Origin: Siphonodentalium dalli
Lineage: Eukaryota > Mollusca > Scaphopoda > Gadilida > Siphonodentaliidae
Length of the DNA stretch: 64,000 nucleotides
Assembly: GCA_032622095.1 (NCBI GenBank)
Contig: CP136063.1
Span: forward strand, 149,287,379 to 149,351,378
Reading direction: 5' to 3'
Shown: positions 23,698-36,513 of the stretch, in pieces
Position numbering within the stretch: position 1 is the first letter of the stretch
How the letters are laid out: every line of letters begins with the position of its first letter
Made by a program: the position numbers and the translations under genes
The notes under the pieces: model-generated
Told to the model about the DNA's origin: nothing
Databases searched by the model: none
What the model saw: only the letters and a program-made list of their open reading frames with translations

Positions 23698-24005
23698 CAT
23701 CCAGGCCTTGAAAGCCTAGAATATCCTTGACTCCAACAAATGACTGTTCATGGCCTGGACTTAAATTGTCAAAATTGGCATGAATGTTCTTTATTATCTG
23801 GCCTAGGATCAGATTGAAGTTCCCCAGTTGAAGACGGTGATGTTCACCCATAAGTCACCTTGATGATGCATGTTATCTTCAGCAAATTAAGGTAAAAAGA
23901 CTCTAAAATGAATGTTAATTTGAGACTATAGATACTTTCCAGAAGATGAGACTTAAGCAGAATGAGATCCCCAGAGGGTGAATTTGGTGATGCTAGCTCA
24001 CTGAT
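23698..24005 (-). repeat. R1 repeat in opposite orientation plus a short dispersed repeat
   Basis: 23698-23762 (CCAGGCCTTGAAAGCC.AGAATATCCTTGA...GGCCTGG) recurs at 30128-30184. 23800-23850 contains TGAAGTTCCCCAGTTGAAG, the reverse of the R1 phrase, and 23951-23990 contains GCAGAATGAGATCCCCAGAG. Confidence 0.45.
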
Positions 24006-24050
24006 CCTAGCAATATTATAAGTTACAGTGTCTCCAGTTGTGTGGTACGG

Positions 24051-24131
24051 CGTGATACAAGGTGAGGTGTGACCAATACCACCAGATGCAAAGCGGAGGG
24101 TGGTATTGGTCCCGATGAGCCTTGTATCACG
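24051..24131. repeat. Single-copy hairpin
   Basis: CGTGATACAAGGTGAGGTGT / GACCAATACCACC (24051-24083) pairs with GGTGGTATTGG / TCCCGATGAGCCTTGTATCACG (about 24099-24131), arms of about 33 bp with some mismatches. No second copy noticed. Confidence 0.5.
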
Positions 24132-25459
24132 CGATGATTGTGCGAATTATCCATAGCTTTTGACTGAATCGCCTTTATTAGGACTCACCTTAAAGCTTGT
24201 TAATTTCAACCTTGTATGTTTCTCCCAGAACTGCAAATAGTTTCCATGTCATTTTCTGTTAAAACAGGGCCTCAAGAGTGTATCCTTGATCTGCAGTTAT
24301 GGGAATAATGGAAACTAACATCTGGCGTAAGAACAACATGCGGTTAGCCATGGACTAATGCCAATAGTTCGTTATTTTACCATAATTATTTGCAAAATTA
24401 CACATTTTTCTCGAGGAGAACTAAAGGCACCACTGTTTCAAGACGGCAGTTCTAACATGGCATTGATACTGACTTCCAGTTTAGTGACATGGTATAGCCT
24501 TATACAAGGTAGTAGTTTCGACCTCTGATTCATCAATTTAAATTGAAGACATGGTGATATACTATTGACATTGCTGCACTCCCCACTGAACATTCTTTAT
24601 TCTCCATTAACTGTTCCAGTGTAGGACCAACTAAATCAGCCTTAAAATAGTGCAATAACAAAGCCAGGGCTCAGGTATTGATTCACTCCAATTAAACAAT
24701 TGGACTATTGAACAAGATACGCATTCTATAGTCTGAAACATTTCATCACTCTTTCTATTACTAATGCTATAAATAGCTTTCCCTGACAATCCCCGCTGTA
24801 TGATGTCACTGCGCACTTTTCTTATTAACACATTCACTGCTAACGCCCATTCAACTACATGCAAAAAGTATGAGATAACTCCAAGTTGGCAGTGAATGTT
24901 TTTTAAATAATTTTACAATTCAGACAATGACCTGATAGGTTTCATCGCTATACCGTGGAATGTTGTGATTTGCTGACACTGACATAATGTTTCTTGGAAG
25001 TAATTGGATTCCCTGCTACAGTAATATCCCGCTTTATCACATAGCCTCGGTGCAAGAGGAATTTATGTTAATAAGCGTGTATGTTTGTGTGTGGGATTCC
25101 AATATTTGGCCCATTTTGTGTGTCCTTTGTATGGACATTTGACCACGTTTTCCGTCGCCATCATCAATCATTGTTTTATTTATTTTTCTAATATTATTCT
25201 TTTTATGTCACCAAAATTAACTTGACACAACATAACTTTGATGAATGATTGTACAATCAATCTTGATGCATGTATTATACATGAAAAAGAACCAGAAACA
25301 AGTGAATTTAAGCCATTTTTTCACTAAATTCGACATCCGGTAATTCCGGTTACAAGTCAGGAGGAGTAACTCTATCTGTAGACATTGGAGTGAATAGGGG
25401 ATTTCCCACTGGGAATTCCTCAAAATAAAATCAAGCTTTACTTTCATTTTTATTATGAG
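24132..25459. other. Non-coding stretch
   Basis: No feature recognised. ORFs of 76-77 codons at 24631-24864 and 25217-25447 on the minus strand lack protein-like patterns. Confidence 0.4.
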
Positions 25460-25744
25460 TCAAACAGACATTAAAACATGAACAATAAAACACGTATTCA
25501 GCGCTTCTTCAACCATCGCATCTTTGCCTAATCACTGTTGCTTCCTGTCGTGATTCTCCGTTGTTTCATACATTTTTTTAATCTCGTCACGTTTGTTGCT
25601 GATGTACGAAATCTGCGTTTGTGAACATGCAAATTTCTTGACTAACTCAGTTTGTGTGTAAAGCTTTTGCTCAAGCAATTTAACAACTTCGTATTTAACT
25701 CCGAGTGACAAATCGTTACGTTTACGTTTAGACGTTTTGGATGG
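25460..25744 (-). pseudogene. Broken CENP-B/Tigger (pogo)-type DNA-binding domain
   Basis: On the minus strand, a stop-to-stop frame of 70 codons (25744 down to 25532) lacks an early ATG. It begins PSKTSKRKRNDLSLGVKYEV and includes VKLLEQ, ELVKKFACSQTQISYI and KRDEIKK. This is the layout of the N-terminal helix-turn-helix of CENP-B and Tigger/pogo transposases: basic start, LSL..K.E..KLLE, then VKKF.CS...IS.I...++.I. The frame is cut by TGA at 25532-25534, but the next 23 codons (LGKDAMVEEALNTCF...) resemble the start of the second CENP-B/Tc5 HTH before a second stop at 25460. No DDE catalytic part is seen nearby, so it is probably a dead transposase remnant. Confidence 0.7.
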
Positions 25745-27617
25745 TTATGATGAGAGAAAGTATGGCTTGAGTTTTATATGAAATGAATCGGACAAGCGTG
25801 GCACTATGTCACCGGGTTTAAGTAAACATACTCATCCGTTCCTCTATTTCATACAAATTAGGTTCTTATTTTAAGCGTGATCGCGGGTGATGCAATGTTG
25901 CGACATAGGAACGTTGGGAACACGGAATTCGAAGCCCTGTCAAAGTACATTAAAGTCCCATTGTAAATGGATTAAAAAGAGCCCACATGCCGGATTGTAG
26001 GTGATAAAAACCAATTAGCTAGCAGGCCTATCAGTATCTTAAGCGCCCATGTGGTCGTTCACAGCTTGTTTCTCTTTGTTTGCCGTCTTTGCATTGATTG
26101 CATTACATAATTAACTATAATGGCCTCTCGATTAACTGACATGTGTGCATAGTTTCACCCGCGTGGCTAACATATTATTGCATATTTCTATGTTTATAAC
26201 CGGTGGTCTATCAAAATCTTATGTTATTAGAGGGTAGAAATTAACATATAATGCAGTGTAAATGGTTTGGTGCAGGAACATAATATGGTTATAAACGGGA
26301 TATGTTTTTATCCGTTATGTTAATAAGTGGGATCGTCTGTATTTGTTTCAGACTATAGAACGTGTAGCTTGTTCAATAATAGGAAAATGCTTAAATTTTT
26401 TTGACAAAATAAATGTATAGTAGAATCTGGAGCTAATCATTCCTGTGTGGGAGATTGGGCTCTTAATCCGGGAGTCTCCCACACAATCCAGAAGTGTTAA
26501 CTGGTCTGATGAGCTCAGAGATAACTTAACATCTCTGATCATGGTCTAACTTCGCTATGTTGTGACTTGGCTGGTCGGCCCTTGCACTAAAAGACTAATA
26601 ATATTCTGTACTATTTCTTTCTGCTCTATTCTTTCTCACCTATTCTATTTTATCTATAAAAAAGCCTGAAATAATCTCATTAACTAATATGAATACTTGA
26701 TTTTTAGATTCATTGAGTCAATACCCCCCCCCCCCCCCCCCCCCCAGTCACCTCTTCAGAACCTGTTTCTTCTAGATATTCAATATTCAACACGTAACGT
26801 CTTCATTGCTGAATGACGTCGTGTGCTGAACTGTTGATGTTCTGGCCATTTTATAGTGGAAAAATACAACAAGAATATCGAAAATACCTTAAACGCTGGC
26901 TCCATAGAATGGTTTTATCATTCACAATCCTGGAACATCATACACTTTTTCAAACTTCGAGATACAATGGTTACGATGTACTAATTTTTAGTTCTGGTTA
27001 TAAATAATGAGCAACCCCTAATATGCTGAAGTAGATCCCCACTCAGTACGGACGTATAGCACGCACACATGACATTTTACTTCTGTACTGAGTGCTGACA
27101 AAACGCAGCTGAGAGGTTTAATTGATAATTCTAGCTTGATTCTTTTAAATATATAGCACATGCTCATACTGGTGATTACAAGGCATAAATAATTTTGAAA
27201 ATGAAGTTTTCCATTCACGTACAGGTTGCCCAAAATGAAACCAATTGGGGGGACCTATGAATTAAGATCAATGTATCCACAACATGGATGTTAAAAAACA
27301 AAACTTAACTGCTAGTATATTAGAAGTCCATTATCGCCAATACACCAGCTATTTTCATTGCTTCTATGTTTGAGCCTAAAAGTTGTATGCCTAAAATGCT
27401 GCCATTCATGAAAGGGTAACAATGTCAAATAAACAACTTCGATCTGTTTTTGATTGCTGGGACTGGCTGGGATAAGTATGAAACGCCAAACAAACTTTCA
27501 TGTGAAAAGAAAATGAAAAATTATAAAATAAATCCCCCCACCAGACAGTCAACAGCTAAAGGAACACCATGTGGATTCATATTCATTCTTTTGCAGGATT
27601 TCAATACATAGTAATAA
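25745..27617. other. Non-coding; perfect 10-bp hairpin and poly-C tract
   Basis: GTGTGGGAGA (26444-26453) pairs with TCTCCCACAC (26475-26484). A 22-C tract is at 26724-26745. No genes or repeat copies noticed in the rest. Confidence 0.45.
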
Positions 27618-28737
27618 GTTTAACTCTTTCACTGCCATGCAGCACCACATACATATCTGCTACTGCCAACCATACTATACATGTATATGTAGCATATTGC
27701 AGCTAAATACATATGGATTAGGTATTTCTCAATAACTTTTGTATCTGCCGAGCTATTTTCATGTGAAACTTGGTATGCATGTAGGTATTGGTCCGGGGAA
27801 TCGAAAACATGCCCCAGTCCACCATTGTCATGTGACCACAAACAAGATGTCCACCACCACAAAATATAAGAAAATTTCAGTATTTCTCAATAACTTTTGT
27901 ATTTGTAGAGATATTTTCATGAAAGTTGGTATGTAAGTAGGTATCAGTATTGGGAATAGAAAATATGTTCTAGTCCGCCAGTGTCACATTTCACGTGACC
28001 ACGATCATGTGACCACAAAACAAGATGGCCACCATCCCGAAATATAAGATAATGTTAGTATATTGCTGCTAAATACATATTGATTGGGTATTTCTCAATA
28101 ACTTTTGTATCTGTAAAGGTATGTTCGTGAAACTTTGTGCACAGTTAGATATTTGACTTGCGAATTGAAAACACTTCCAAGTCTGCCAGGGTCACGAGAC
28201 CGTGACCACATGAGGGTCACGAGACCGTGACCACATGATCACAAAACAAGATGGCCGCCACACCGAAATATAAGGAAAATTCATTATTTCTCAATAACTT
28301 TTGTATCTGCAGAGATATTTTGACGACATTTGGTATGTAAGTTGGTGTTAGTATTGAGAACCGAAAACAAGTTAGTATATTTCTGCTAAATACATATATT
28401 ATTGGGTATTTCGCAATAACTTTTGTATATGCAGAGGTATATTCCTGAAACTTGGTATGCAGGTAAGTATTGGTCTCTGTGGGATGGAAAACACTTCCCA
28501 TACCAGGAGGGTCACGTGACCGCAACCACTTAATCACAAAACAAGATGGCCGACATCCCGAAATATAAAAAAATAAACCGGGAGTTTCTCGTTACAAAAT
28601 TGATTACATCACGTAAACTGTTTTCACAGAATAATATAGTTACTTCCCATGGATTGATGTTACGGGGCGAAGGTGTCGGGATCGGCAGTGTATGGGTAAT
28701 TCGACTCTAAGTCACGATCGGCAGTGAAAGAGTTAAC
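27618..28737. mobile_element. TTAA-flanked element iii (CTCTTTCACTGCC) with tandem core
   Basis: TTAA (27620-27623) followed by CTCTTTCACTGCC is matched perfectly by GGCAGTGAAAGAG followed by TTAA (28733-28736). The core repeats a module with TATTTCTCAATAACTTTTGT (27722, 27881, 28089, 28285, 28407), GAAACTTGGTATG and ACAAAACAAGATGGCC. Spacing varies from about 120 to 210 bp. A 26-bp unit GGTCACGAGACCGTGACCAC... is directly duplicated at 28189-28240. No transposase. The perfect TTAA and 13-bp ends suggest a piggyBac-type non-autonomous element. Confidence 0.7.
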
Positions 28738-30320
28738 AAACAACATTATTAGCTGGAACATCTGTTCAAATGAATGAGTGAGAATCAAGTAACTAGCAAT
28801 TAGTGCCACTTATCAAAGCATAACATTTATTCCCCAATCCTGCATGGTAGCAAGCTTGTTATACATTGACTTTTTGCACAAATTCATTGGCTCTGAATTT
28901 CAATTGGATCATTTTGTTGGCATCTGTCTATTATTTAACGATTTGAAAAATCACAGAAGTCACAGGCTTATGTTGTGGGAGGCAGGCCTCCATTATATTT
29001 TGATTGTACGCATATTAATCGCTATCTTTAAATTGTTCCCCACCCCCCCAATTATATTTTCACATTTGTAAACCATCTATTCATGAGAAATAGTAATATC
29101 ATTATCAGCATGACCTGAAAAATAAGACAATTCATAAGTAATTAATAGTAAACAGTTCAAAAATAAGTTGACAAAAAAATGTAGACATAAGCAACTGTTA
29201 ATACTTGGATGTCCACTTTGAAATTAATTGTGCCCGGTGCATGTAAATTTGAGAAAAAATGATATAAATTTTGTCCATCCAGGTTATAAATCATTTTGCT
29301 TTAAACAACTTGGTATATTTCAGGCTGAGTTTTGGATTTTTGCATTGTTTACTGAAAGTGTTTCATAGATAATGTACGAGTGAGTTATATAAGATGGTTT
29401 ACTATTTATTTCGAAAGGCAGCTCTTGTTCTCAAGTATATGTTCCTTATCCTGTTATATCATGTTCACCAAATTGTATATAATATGTGGAATCATTGAAA
29501 TGTTTGTTTGCAGGATTTGTTCTATCTTTATATCTGTTTAGCATTTCTCTTATCTTCCTATTACACTCTGCCCAACCAATTTGCTGCCTCTCAGCCCAAA
29601 TGGATGCCTCTGTGTAATTTAGCTATTTTGACGAAGTATTAACATCAGTTGCAATAAATTTATTATGGTCATATTAAAATATTTGCATTTTTCAGTTAAA
29701 GGGGTCATCTGACGATGTCCAGTTTGTTTGGCAGGTGTGACCTGTATTTACAGCTTGTGCCAACTCCTAGGTGTGAGTCCCCATATGGGCATTCTAGTGG
29801 GTTTTACGCCGTTCTTGGATGTAAGTAAACAATTTTGAAATTGTGGAAGCAGAATATTACCGGCAATAAATTCTTTTGCACTGAGAGGCTGCAAATTGAT
29901 TGGGCAATGTTTATCAGGGACATGGCCAGATGATCTTTTAAGTGGGAGGTATAAGATACCCTACTGCTCTCTGTGCTCCACTAGATTCCTATTCCCATTT
30001 ATGATTAAATAGAATTAATTATACATGTTTATTAGCACAGCTTTTAACTAACTTAATTACTCTGCCCTTGTAGTATCAAGAAATGAACTTGTGAATTTAA
30101 CATGGATGACCACCACAGGGTTACACAGAGCCTTGAAAACCCAGAATATCCTTGAAACTGATAAAACACTATTCAAGGCCTGGAAAGTGCTTTAATTGAC
30201 ACAGAGGGCTTTGCATTGACACATTTTGGGCAAAATATGCAGTGCTTGCTGAAAGATGCTTGCTAGTTGATCTTATGAAAAAAATAATTGAAAATAAATG
30301 GCTTTGAAAGTACCTGAAAA
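28738..30320. other. Non-coding stretch
   Basis: AT-rich. Contains a copy of the short repeat of 23698-23762 at 30128-30184. A segment at 29700-29830 (AGTGGGTTTTACGCC) vaguely recalls animal SINE tails but lacks recognisable promoter boxes. No genes. Confidence 0.4.
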
Positions 30321-30545
30321 TTTACCCTTTCTTTAAAAATGGATTCTCGCATTCAATTATAATAAAAGTATACATTGAATGGTCTATTATTCATCCGGAG
30401 GATTGTTCAGGAAATACAAGCAGATGACCAGACAGAAGTACAGATAATACATTTGCAAAAGGATTTGTATTTATTGGTGGGAAATGTTCAGATAATAAGT
30501 TCAATAAATGGCATATGTCCGTTTGTTATTATCTGTATATTTCTA
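30321..30545. mobile_element. TTAA MITE family ii, right end decayed
   Basis: TTTACCCTTTCTTTA start, then AAAAGTATACATTGAATGG, TTCATCCGGAGGATTGTTCAG and AAGCAGATGACCAGACAG, as in 23220-23459. The right terminus is not recognisable. Confidence 0.55.
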
Positions 30546-32339
30546 AAAGCCCCATGGAAGTTTGCGCTCCAACGTACACCTAATAATATTAACTTTTGAA
30601 TTTTTCCCAAATTCGAAATAGGTAGATAAATACTTGAACTACCTTCTACGAGCATTATATGTCCCAGAAAGAGGAATTGAAGTCATAAAACATACAACCT
30701 TGAACATTAACAGGCACTAAAACGAAACAATCTCAAATTTATTGAAAAATTTAAGAAACAAAAGCATATTTTCAGCGTTGGTTCCTGCAAATATTCATTG
30801 TTCGATTTGTTATTCGATTCGGTCCCAATATTCTATTCAAATTCAGTTTGAACATTTTTGGGTTTGAAATTGTTTGAATATTTCAAAGGTGACTGTTGTG
30901 CACTGTAACTGCTGTTCTACCATTCTCAGTTAATATTTTGAATACATTTCACCCAATTCAGAAAACGATTGCAAGTAAAGTGAACTCGAGGATTGTGAAA
31001 TTATTTCCTCAAAGGCTAATGAACATCTTAATGTAAACTGCACGTCTGAAAATTCCAGATACGAACCACCCGACCAACATTATATTCTTCAGCGAACTGG
31101 AATAACTCATTCAGTCAAACATCAACTCCGTTTTTTATTCACAACCATGTGCTCCACCTATATGGCTGAATATAGAATTGATTTGTTGTGGTTTCATTGG
31201 CAGTTTATGACCTACGTCTGCAGGCAATATGCATATACTTGGCAATACACCCTAAACAACAGTTCTTTGGAGATCCGTGACATACTGTCGTACTTGGCCA
31301 TACGGTCAAGGTTTGATGAGTTCACATTAACACATCTAAAACTACATGTTGGCATAAGAGTGTGTCTGAAAGCTAATATATAGTGAGAAATCAGGCATCA
31401 TTTGGCAACGAGAACGAGGCTATATTTAATGATGTATTTTTTTTTATAAATCACACAATTTCTGCGGATCGTGTCCAAAAAAACGGAACATTCCCACTTG
31501 GAAACTATCATTAGTTATATACACTTTCTTGCTTTCTGGTCTTGATCATGTTTGATTTGATACTCAATATGATTTACGAACATGAATGTTTATTCCGTTC
31601 GATATTCGGTTCAAATGGAAACAAAATGTTTGCAGGACCATATTTTAGGGCCATTTCGATGAATTTGTTCGGAGATACCTATTACCAAATTATGTATACA
31701 TACCTGGGGGATTCGATCGAGCCATGTCTGTTTAAGGGAACTACTTGTAAATGAATATTCAGTAAAGAAAAAGGTTAAAGTAGCAGACCTTGAAAAACCT
31801 TTATAATTGTTGCAAAATTGCCATGAATGGCATTGTTTGACCTGTGGGCAGCCCTGCACTAGAAAAATTCTGCAAACTCTGGAAAACTGCATAATGTTCA
31901 ATGAAGTTAAAGGGAGACTACTAGGGCCCTGCGAATCGATTTGATGTGATTCAGAATCTTTTGTCTGATTTGATTCAATTCGAAATCGGCTTCCCTGATT
32001 CAAATTTTATCATATCTTTTCCATCATGTGCATTCCCATTACAGATCCTACTCGTCTATATATATTGATCATACTATTATGCTACTTCAATATATCTTTG
32101 GGCAAATAGGTTCATATTGGACCTAAATATTCACATTGGTTCATATTGGACTTATTTGGTTCTGATACATGTATAAGCCCATAGTGGACTTATACCATTA
32201 TTCTGTTGGATGGCATGGGCCACAGTGAAAACACATCTATAAAGAGCGTACATCTGGTACTGAAATACATGTAGGCCCATATTGAGCATATTTGTTTTTG
32301 TTTGTTATTTATTTAAAAAAATTTAAATCATAATTTTTA
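30546..32339. other. Non-coding; orphan MITE end
   Basis: 31750-31777 (AATATTCAGTAAAGAAAAAGGTTAA) resembles a lone right end of MITE family ii. 32100-32290 repeats phrases like GGTTCATATTGGAC two to three times. No genes. Confidence 0.35.
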
Positions 32340-32470
32340 AACACTAACACTGTTATAACCTCCGCCACGGTACCCCGAGTCACCACACCAAATTTGGTTA
32401 AAATTGGTCTAGGGGTCTGGGAGAAAAATCCGAACAGACAGATCCTATTCTTTTATATATATAGATACAT
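32340..32470 (+). repeat. Probable 3' tail of a dispersed element
   Basis: CCACACCAAATTTGGTTAAAATTGG, GGTCTAGGGGTCTGGGAGAAAAATCCG, ACAGACAGATCC and then TTTTATATATATAGAT. This is a typical tail arrangement of animal dispersed elements, but only one copy is in the window, so the call is tentative. Confidence 0.3.
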
Positions 32471-35400
32471 TGAAGTTATCCCCACTCAAAAAAATATATT
32501 TAAAGCAAAAATATGCAACATTTAAATATGATTTCGATCAACAGATCATACACACACACATCAGTCTGTTGAACAGAGTTATTCCTTTTTGATTAAACTT
32601 ATTCACTTCTCATATCTCCCTGTGATTAAAAAATAAAGGCATTATCTTTGTGTATGTAACCTCAGTCCTTTTGTCTCTTGTATTGAGTTAGATGTTGAGT
32701 GAAAGCACCTTTAGATTATGCTTCTCAAAATTTTCTCTTCATTTCACATCTGATAAGTTTCTCATTCCTTGTACTGAAGACACAATCTTGAAATATCTCA
32801 CTTTAGAAAAAAAAAAGGACTTTAAAATTTCAATCAATTGTCCATAATAATTTAACCCTGGAATGTTCTACAATACTAGCACCAGCCTTGAAGGAGATGT
32901 GCACTGTTAACAAGGAGAATTCATAATGGCTCAAGTTCAATTTACACCCCGACATCATAATTCTATGATCCAATAAGTATTTAGCAATACAAAAGCCCAT
33001 TTGTGATAAATAAGGACACCATTATAATAAGAAAATACAGTTTAAATAGGCTGTGGGGACGTGTGTTTACTTTTATACGAGAGAGAAGTCATGAGCCTAT
33101 TTTATAGGGAGAAGATCTCCAGGTTGGTCCCTGCTACAGTATCATTTATGTTGAAAACGACAAGTGTCAAATCAAATTGGAATTATTCAATATTTTATTA
33201 TTATACATGGGTTTTTCTTAAAAACAAAATTATCTCATCTGTGCTTCACTGGGAGTGTTTTTTTTTAGCATTATTAAATTATAATATGGTTGTTTTTTTT
33301 CTCAAATTGAATCTCTCCAGGGAAATTTCAGTGTAAGTGTGTTTGGACGGAAAATAATATATGTGCAATTCTCTGGTTGTTTAAGTTATATATAATTCAA
33401 TTGATTTTATTAATTGAAGTAAAATATTTCATAATACATTTATCTGTATGCTCAAAAATAGATATATAGTTTCAGTTATTCATTGCTAGTAATTGTTGAA
33501 TCATTTGATATCAATACAGCATAAGCTGCATACATATTCATATACACTAACTATAGGTGTACAACTGTATGTTTACAGCCATAATGCAGTTTGTGAAAAT
33601 TGGGCACATAAAGATCTATAACCATCCTGATAACACAATTAACTAATCATAAAATACTAGCTCTTTTCGATGGTATACCTAAGTGAACAAACCTCTAATA
33701 TTACGAAATTAGCTTATTTACAATAAATATCGCAGATGCATCCCTCTATATTTCATTATCACCCTAAGCAAAATGTCTATTGTAGTGTCATGATGCGGAC
33801 AAATTGGATATTAGAGATTGAATCATAACTGCAATATCGAATCTCATATATTTGCAGGGCCCTAATTTTCCCACCCAAATCTCTTGCTAACATGGAGATG
33901 GTTTCCAAAATAGTTTACTATTATCATAGTGTTACAATCATGACAATCCACGTACACATTATTGGGAGCAAAATTTTACCATCTGTAAATGGAAGATCAC
34001 TGGTGCTGACGGGTGTAATTGTACTTGCAGCCGTCTTTGGTGAATCACTGTCCCATAGAGTTACATGACCTCATAATACTAAAGATGCCTACAATATATT
34101 TATAATATCACACAAAGTTATTGCAGAGGATAAATTTCCTATGGTGATATATTATGCCTGGTCTGATCCCTTGGTTTGAATATAAAATGATTTATTTACG
34201 ATTCGGTAGTGAAAAGTGAAGAATTAATTTCCATTTGTGTTTTCGTGTGTTGGCAGCATAGAGTTACCCGCTTGTTTGCTGTACCTTTGTGATATCTGCG
34301 ACATATTCTATACTGCCATATTTGTTGATTGTGCATAATTTATAAGTTTATAGTGGTTATTGATTGATAACATTTTAGATTATATTGATAATGATGACCG
34401 TGAGATAATATGAAGTATCTTGTATTATGATTATCAATGTCATTCTTGTTTTGTTGACTGATTATGTTGTGAGGATTCTATGATGAACAATAGATTGTTT
34501 GTTCCCACAAAGCACTGAATGTAGATATCTACTACTAGTCATAATTGCATAAGTCTCAACCTGATTTCACAGATATATAATATAAATATCTATACATATG
34601 TGTGTATAAAATGGTTACAAATACTATCTTTCGTCCAAATCTGTATATAATGTGTATAATATAAATATTCCATGACTGTTGGCTATCATCCTTATTGTGT
34701 CAAGTGTCAAGACCAAATCATCTGTTATCCCAAGACTGCAAACATCCCGTTCACAAGTGAAGATCCCCTAAATTTCACATAGAATTATTATATTATTTTT
34801 TTTTAGTACATTTATTGACATATAAAATGGTTAACTGAGACCAGACCATATCATTGATCTTTTACATTGGAAACTCAATGGGTTTTGGTTGAATTTGGAA
34901 AACATTAAGAACAAAATAAAATTTAGTGAATTCTGATGGTGCCACTATGATGAGAGGGTTGGGATGGGGGTCGATTTAGTAAAAATGCTGTGACAAAATC
35001 AATGTCAATACACTAACCAGCAGTCTGGTGCCAAATATGTCTGATAAAGCATGTTCTACCAAGCTCAAAGAAGTCTTATCACATATCATAATAGGTCATC
35101 TGTTCTGTTGCAATGAAATTTTTGTAATGAGTTTGCCATTTGTTTCCAACCATATGCAAAAAAACATTTATGTCCGCAGCAATCATGGCCTTCAGTTGTT
35201 CACCCCTTACTAAAAAGTCATTCAAGTATTTCATACAGAATTCAATATAAATTTAACTTAATTTCTATTTTTCAATCAACTCGAGCTGAATGTGAAGGAA
35301 AATCATTAATCAAGTTGTTTGCATTTGTTCCGACTTGATAATCAGAACTATAGCATGATATGGAAATTGAACAAGTTTGTGGGTCTGTAAATGTTTTCGT

Positions 35401-35589
35401 TGATGCAACCTCGCCTCTGACTTTTTCAACACTGTTGGTCGGTTGTTTTTGGTCAAAAGTTTGAAGTAAAAAATCGATCAAATTCAGGATTATTTGTCAT
35501 TAAAAATCTTATTCTTAGTAAATTCTGAATAAAATATTAGTTACGTGAACTTGATAGTCTGATGATATAGCTATCCATGTTCATAGTTG
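32471..35589. other. Long AT-rich stretch, nothing recognised
   Basis: About 3.1 kb with no ORF of interest, no clear inverted repeats and no matches to other repeats in the window. ORFs of 91 and 61 codons at 33061 and 35028 look random. It may contain unique intergenic or intronic DNA. Confidence 0.4.
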
Positions 35590-36350
35590 TCCCCCGAAAA
35601 AAAAAATTCGGGGGACTATTAAAATAGCCAGTGTCCGTCCGTGCGTCAGTCCGGAAATGGTTTCCGGATGATAACTTTAGTTTCGGTTATTAGATCAAAA
35701 GCAAATTTCATAGGTGAGTTTATCAGACCAAAAGACAGGTCAAGTTCGAATATGGGTTTGCTCTGCCCTTTTTTGCGAGAGTTATGGCCCTTTTTTTACT
35801 TAGAATCTTGTAATTTTATGGTTTCCGGGTGATAACTTCAGTTTGTGTGATCATATCTGAACCAAATTTAGTATGTGAGTTTATCAGCCCTATGTACAGG
35901 TCAAGTTCGAATATGGGTATGCTCCGCCCATTTTTGTGAGAGTTGTGGCCCTTTTTCGACTTGTTTTACTTAGAAAATTTCTCACTTTTTCGATTTCCGG
36001 ATGATATCTCAAGTTTGGATCCTTTAATTGCAAATACGGTTTTTATGTGGATCAGTCATATCAAGATACAGGTCAAGTTCGAATTTGAGTTTGATCCGAT
36101 GATTTTTCTCAGAGTTCTGGGCTTTTCGACTTAGAAAATTCGATTTTTCTTGTAATTTTTCTTCATTTTGTGCCAAGTTGAGGTTATATTTTGACTTTAA
36201 GAGTTTTTTTAAGATTTGGTTATTTGTATGCATGTCAGTAATGAGACAATGCACAAGTGTCTTATCCATATAGTATACTTCTACAAAGCCTCCGCTCCAA
36301 ATGAAGCCACCGGTTCGGGGGACACTGTGGCCGAGCGGCCTTTTATTAGC
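35590..36350 (+). mobile_element. Tandem-module element, family C (ends shared with family B)
   Basis: The 5' hairpin CCCCCGAA...TTCGGGGG (35591-35614) is followed by GACTATTAAAATAGCC and GTCCGTCCGTGCGTCAGTCC, close to family B. The core has modules marked by CAGGTCAAGTTCGAAT at 35736, 35896 and 36069 (160 and 173 bp) with GAGAGTT(A/G)TGGCCCTTTTT. The 3' end repeats the arm (GTTCGGGGGACAC), then palindrome GGCCGAGCGGCC (36329-36340) and tail TTTTATTAGC. The core differs from family B although both ends are alike. Confidence 0.7.
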
Positions 36351-36513
36351 TATGGTACATGGTTAGTTATCCATAGCTAACCCTGTACAAAAAAAAAAAA
36401 AACAAACACACACACAAAGCAATCTGTAAACAGTTCTTGAAATCAGCTGTCCTGGGTGATTGGTCATCAATATCAAATAAACTTTCCAACAGTATATGTT
36501 ACTAATTTCAAGA

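Noticed and set aside
29700-29830. Possible SINE (AGTGGGTTTTACGCC phrase)
   Set aside because: Only one copy in the window, no clear promoter boxes and no target duplication.
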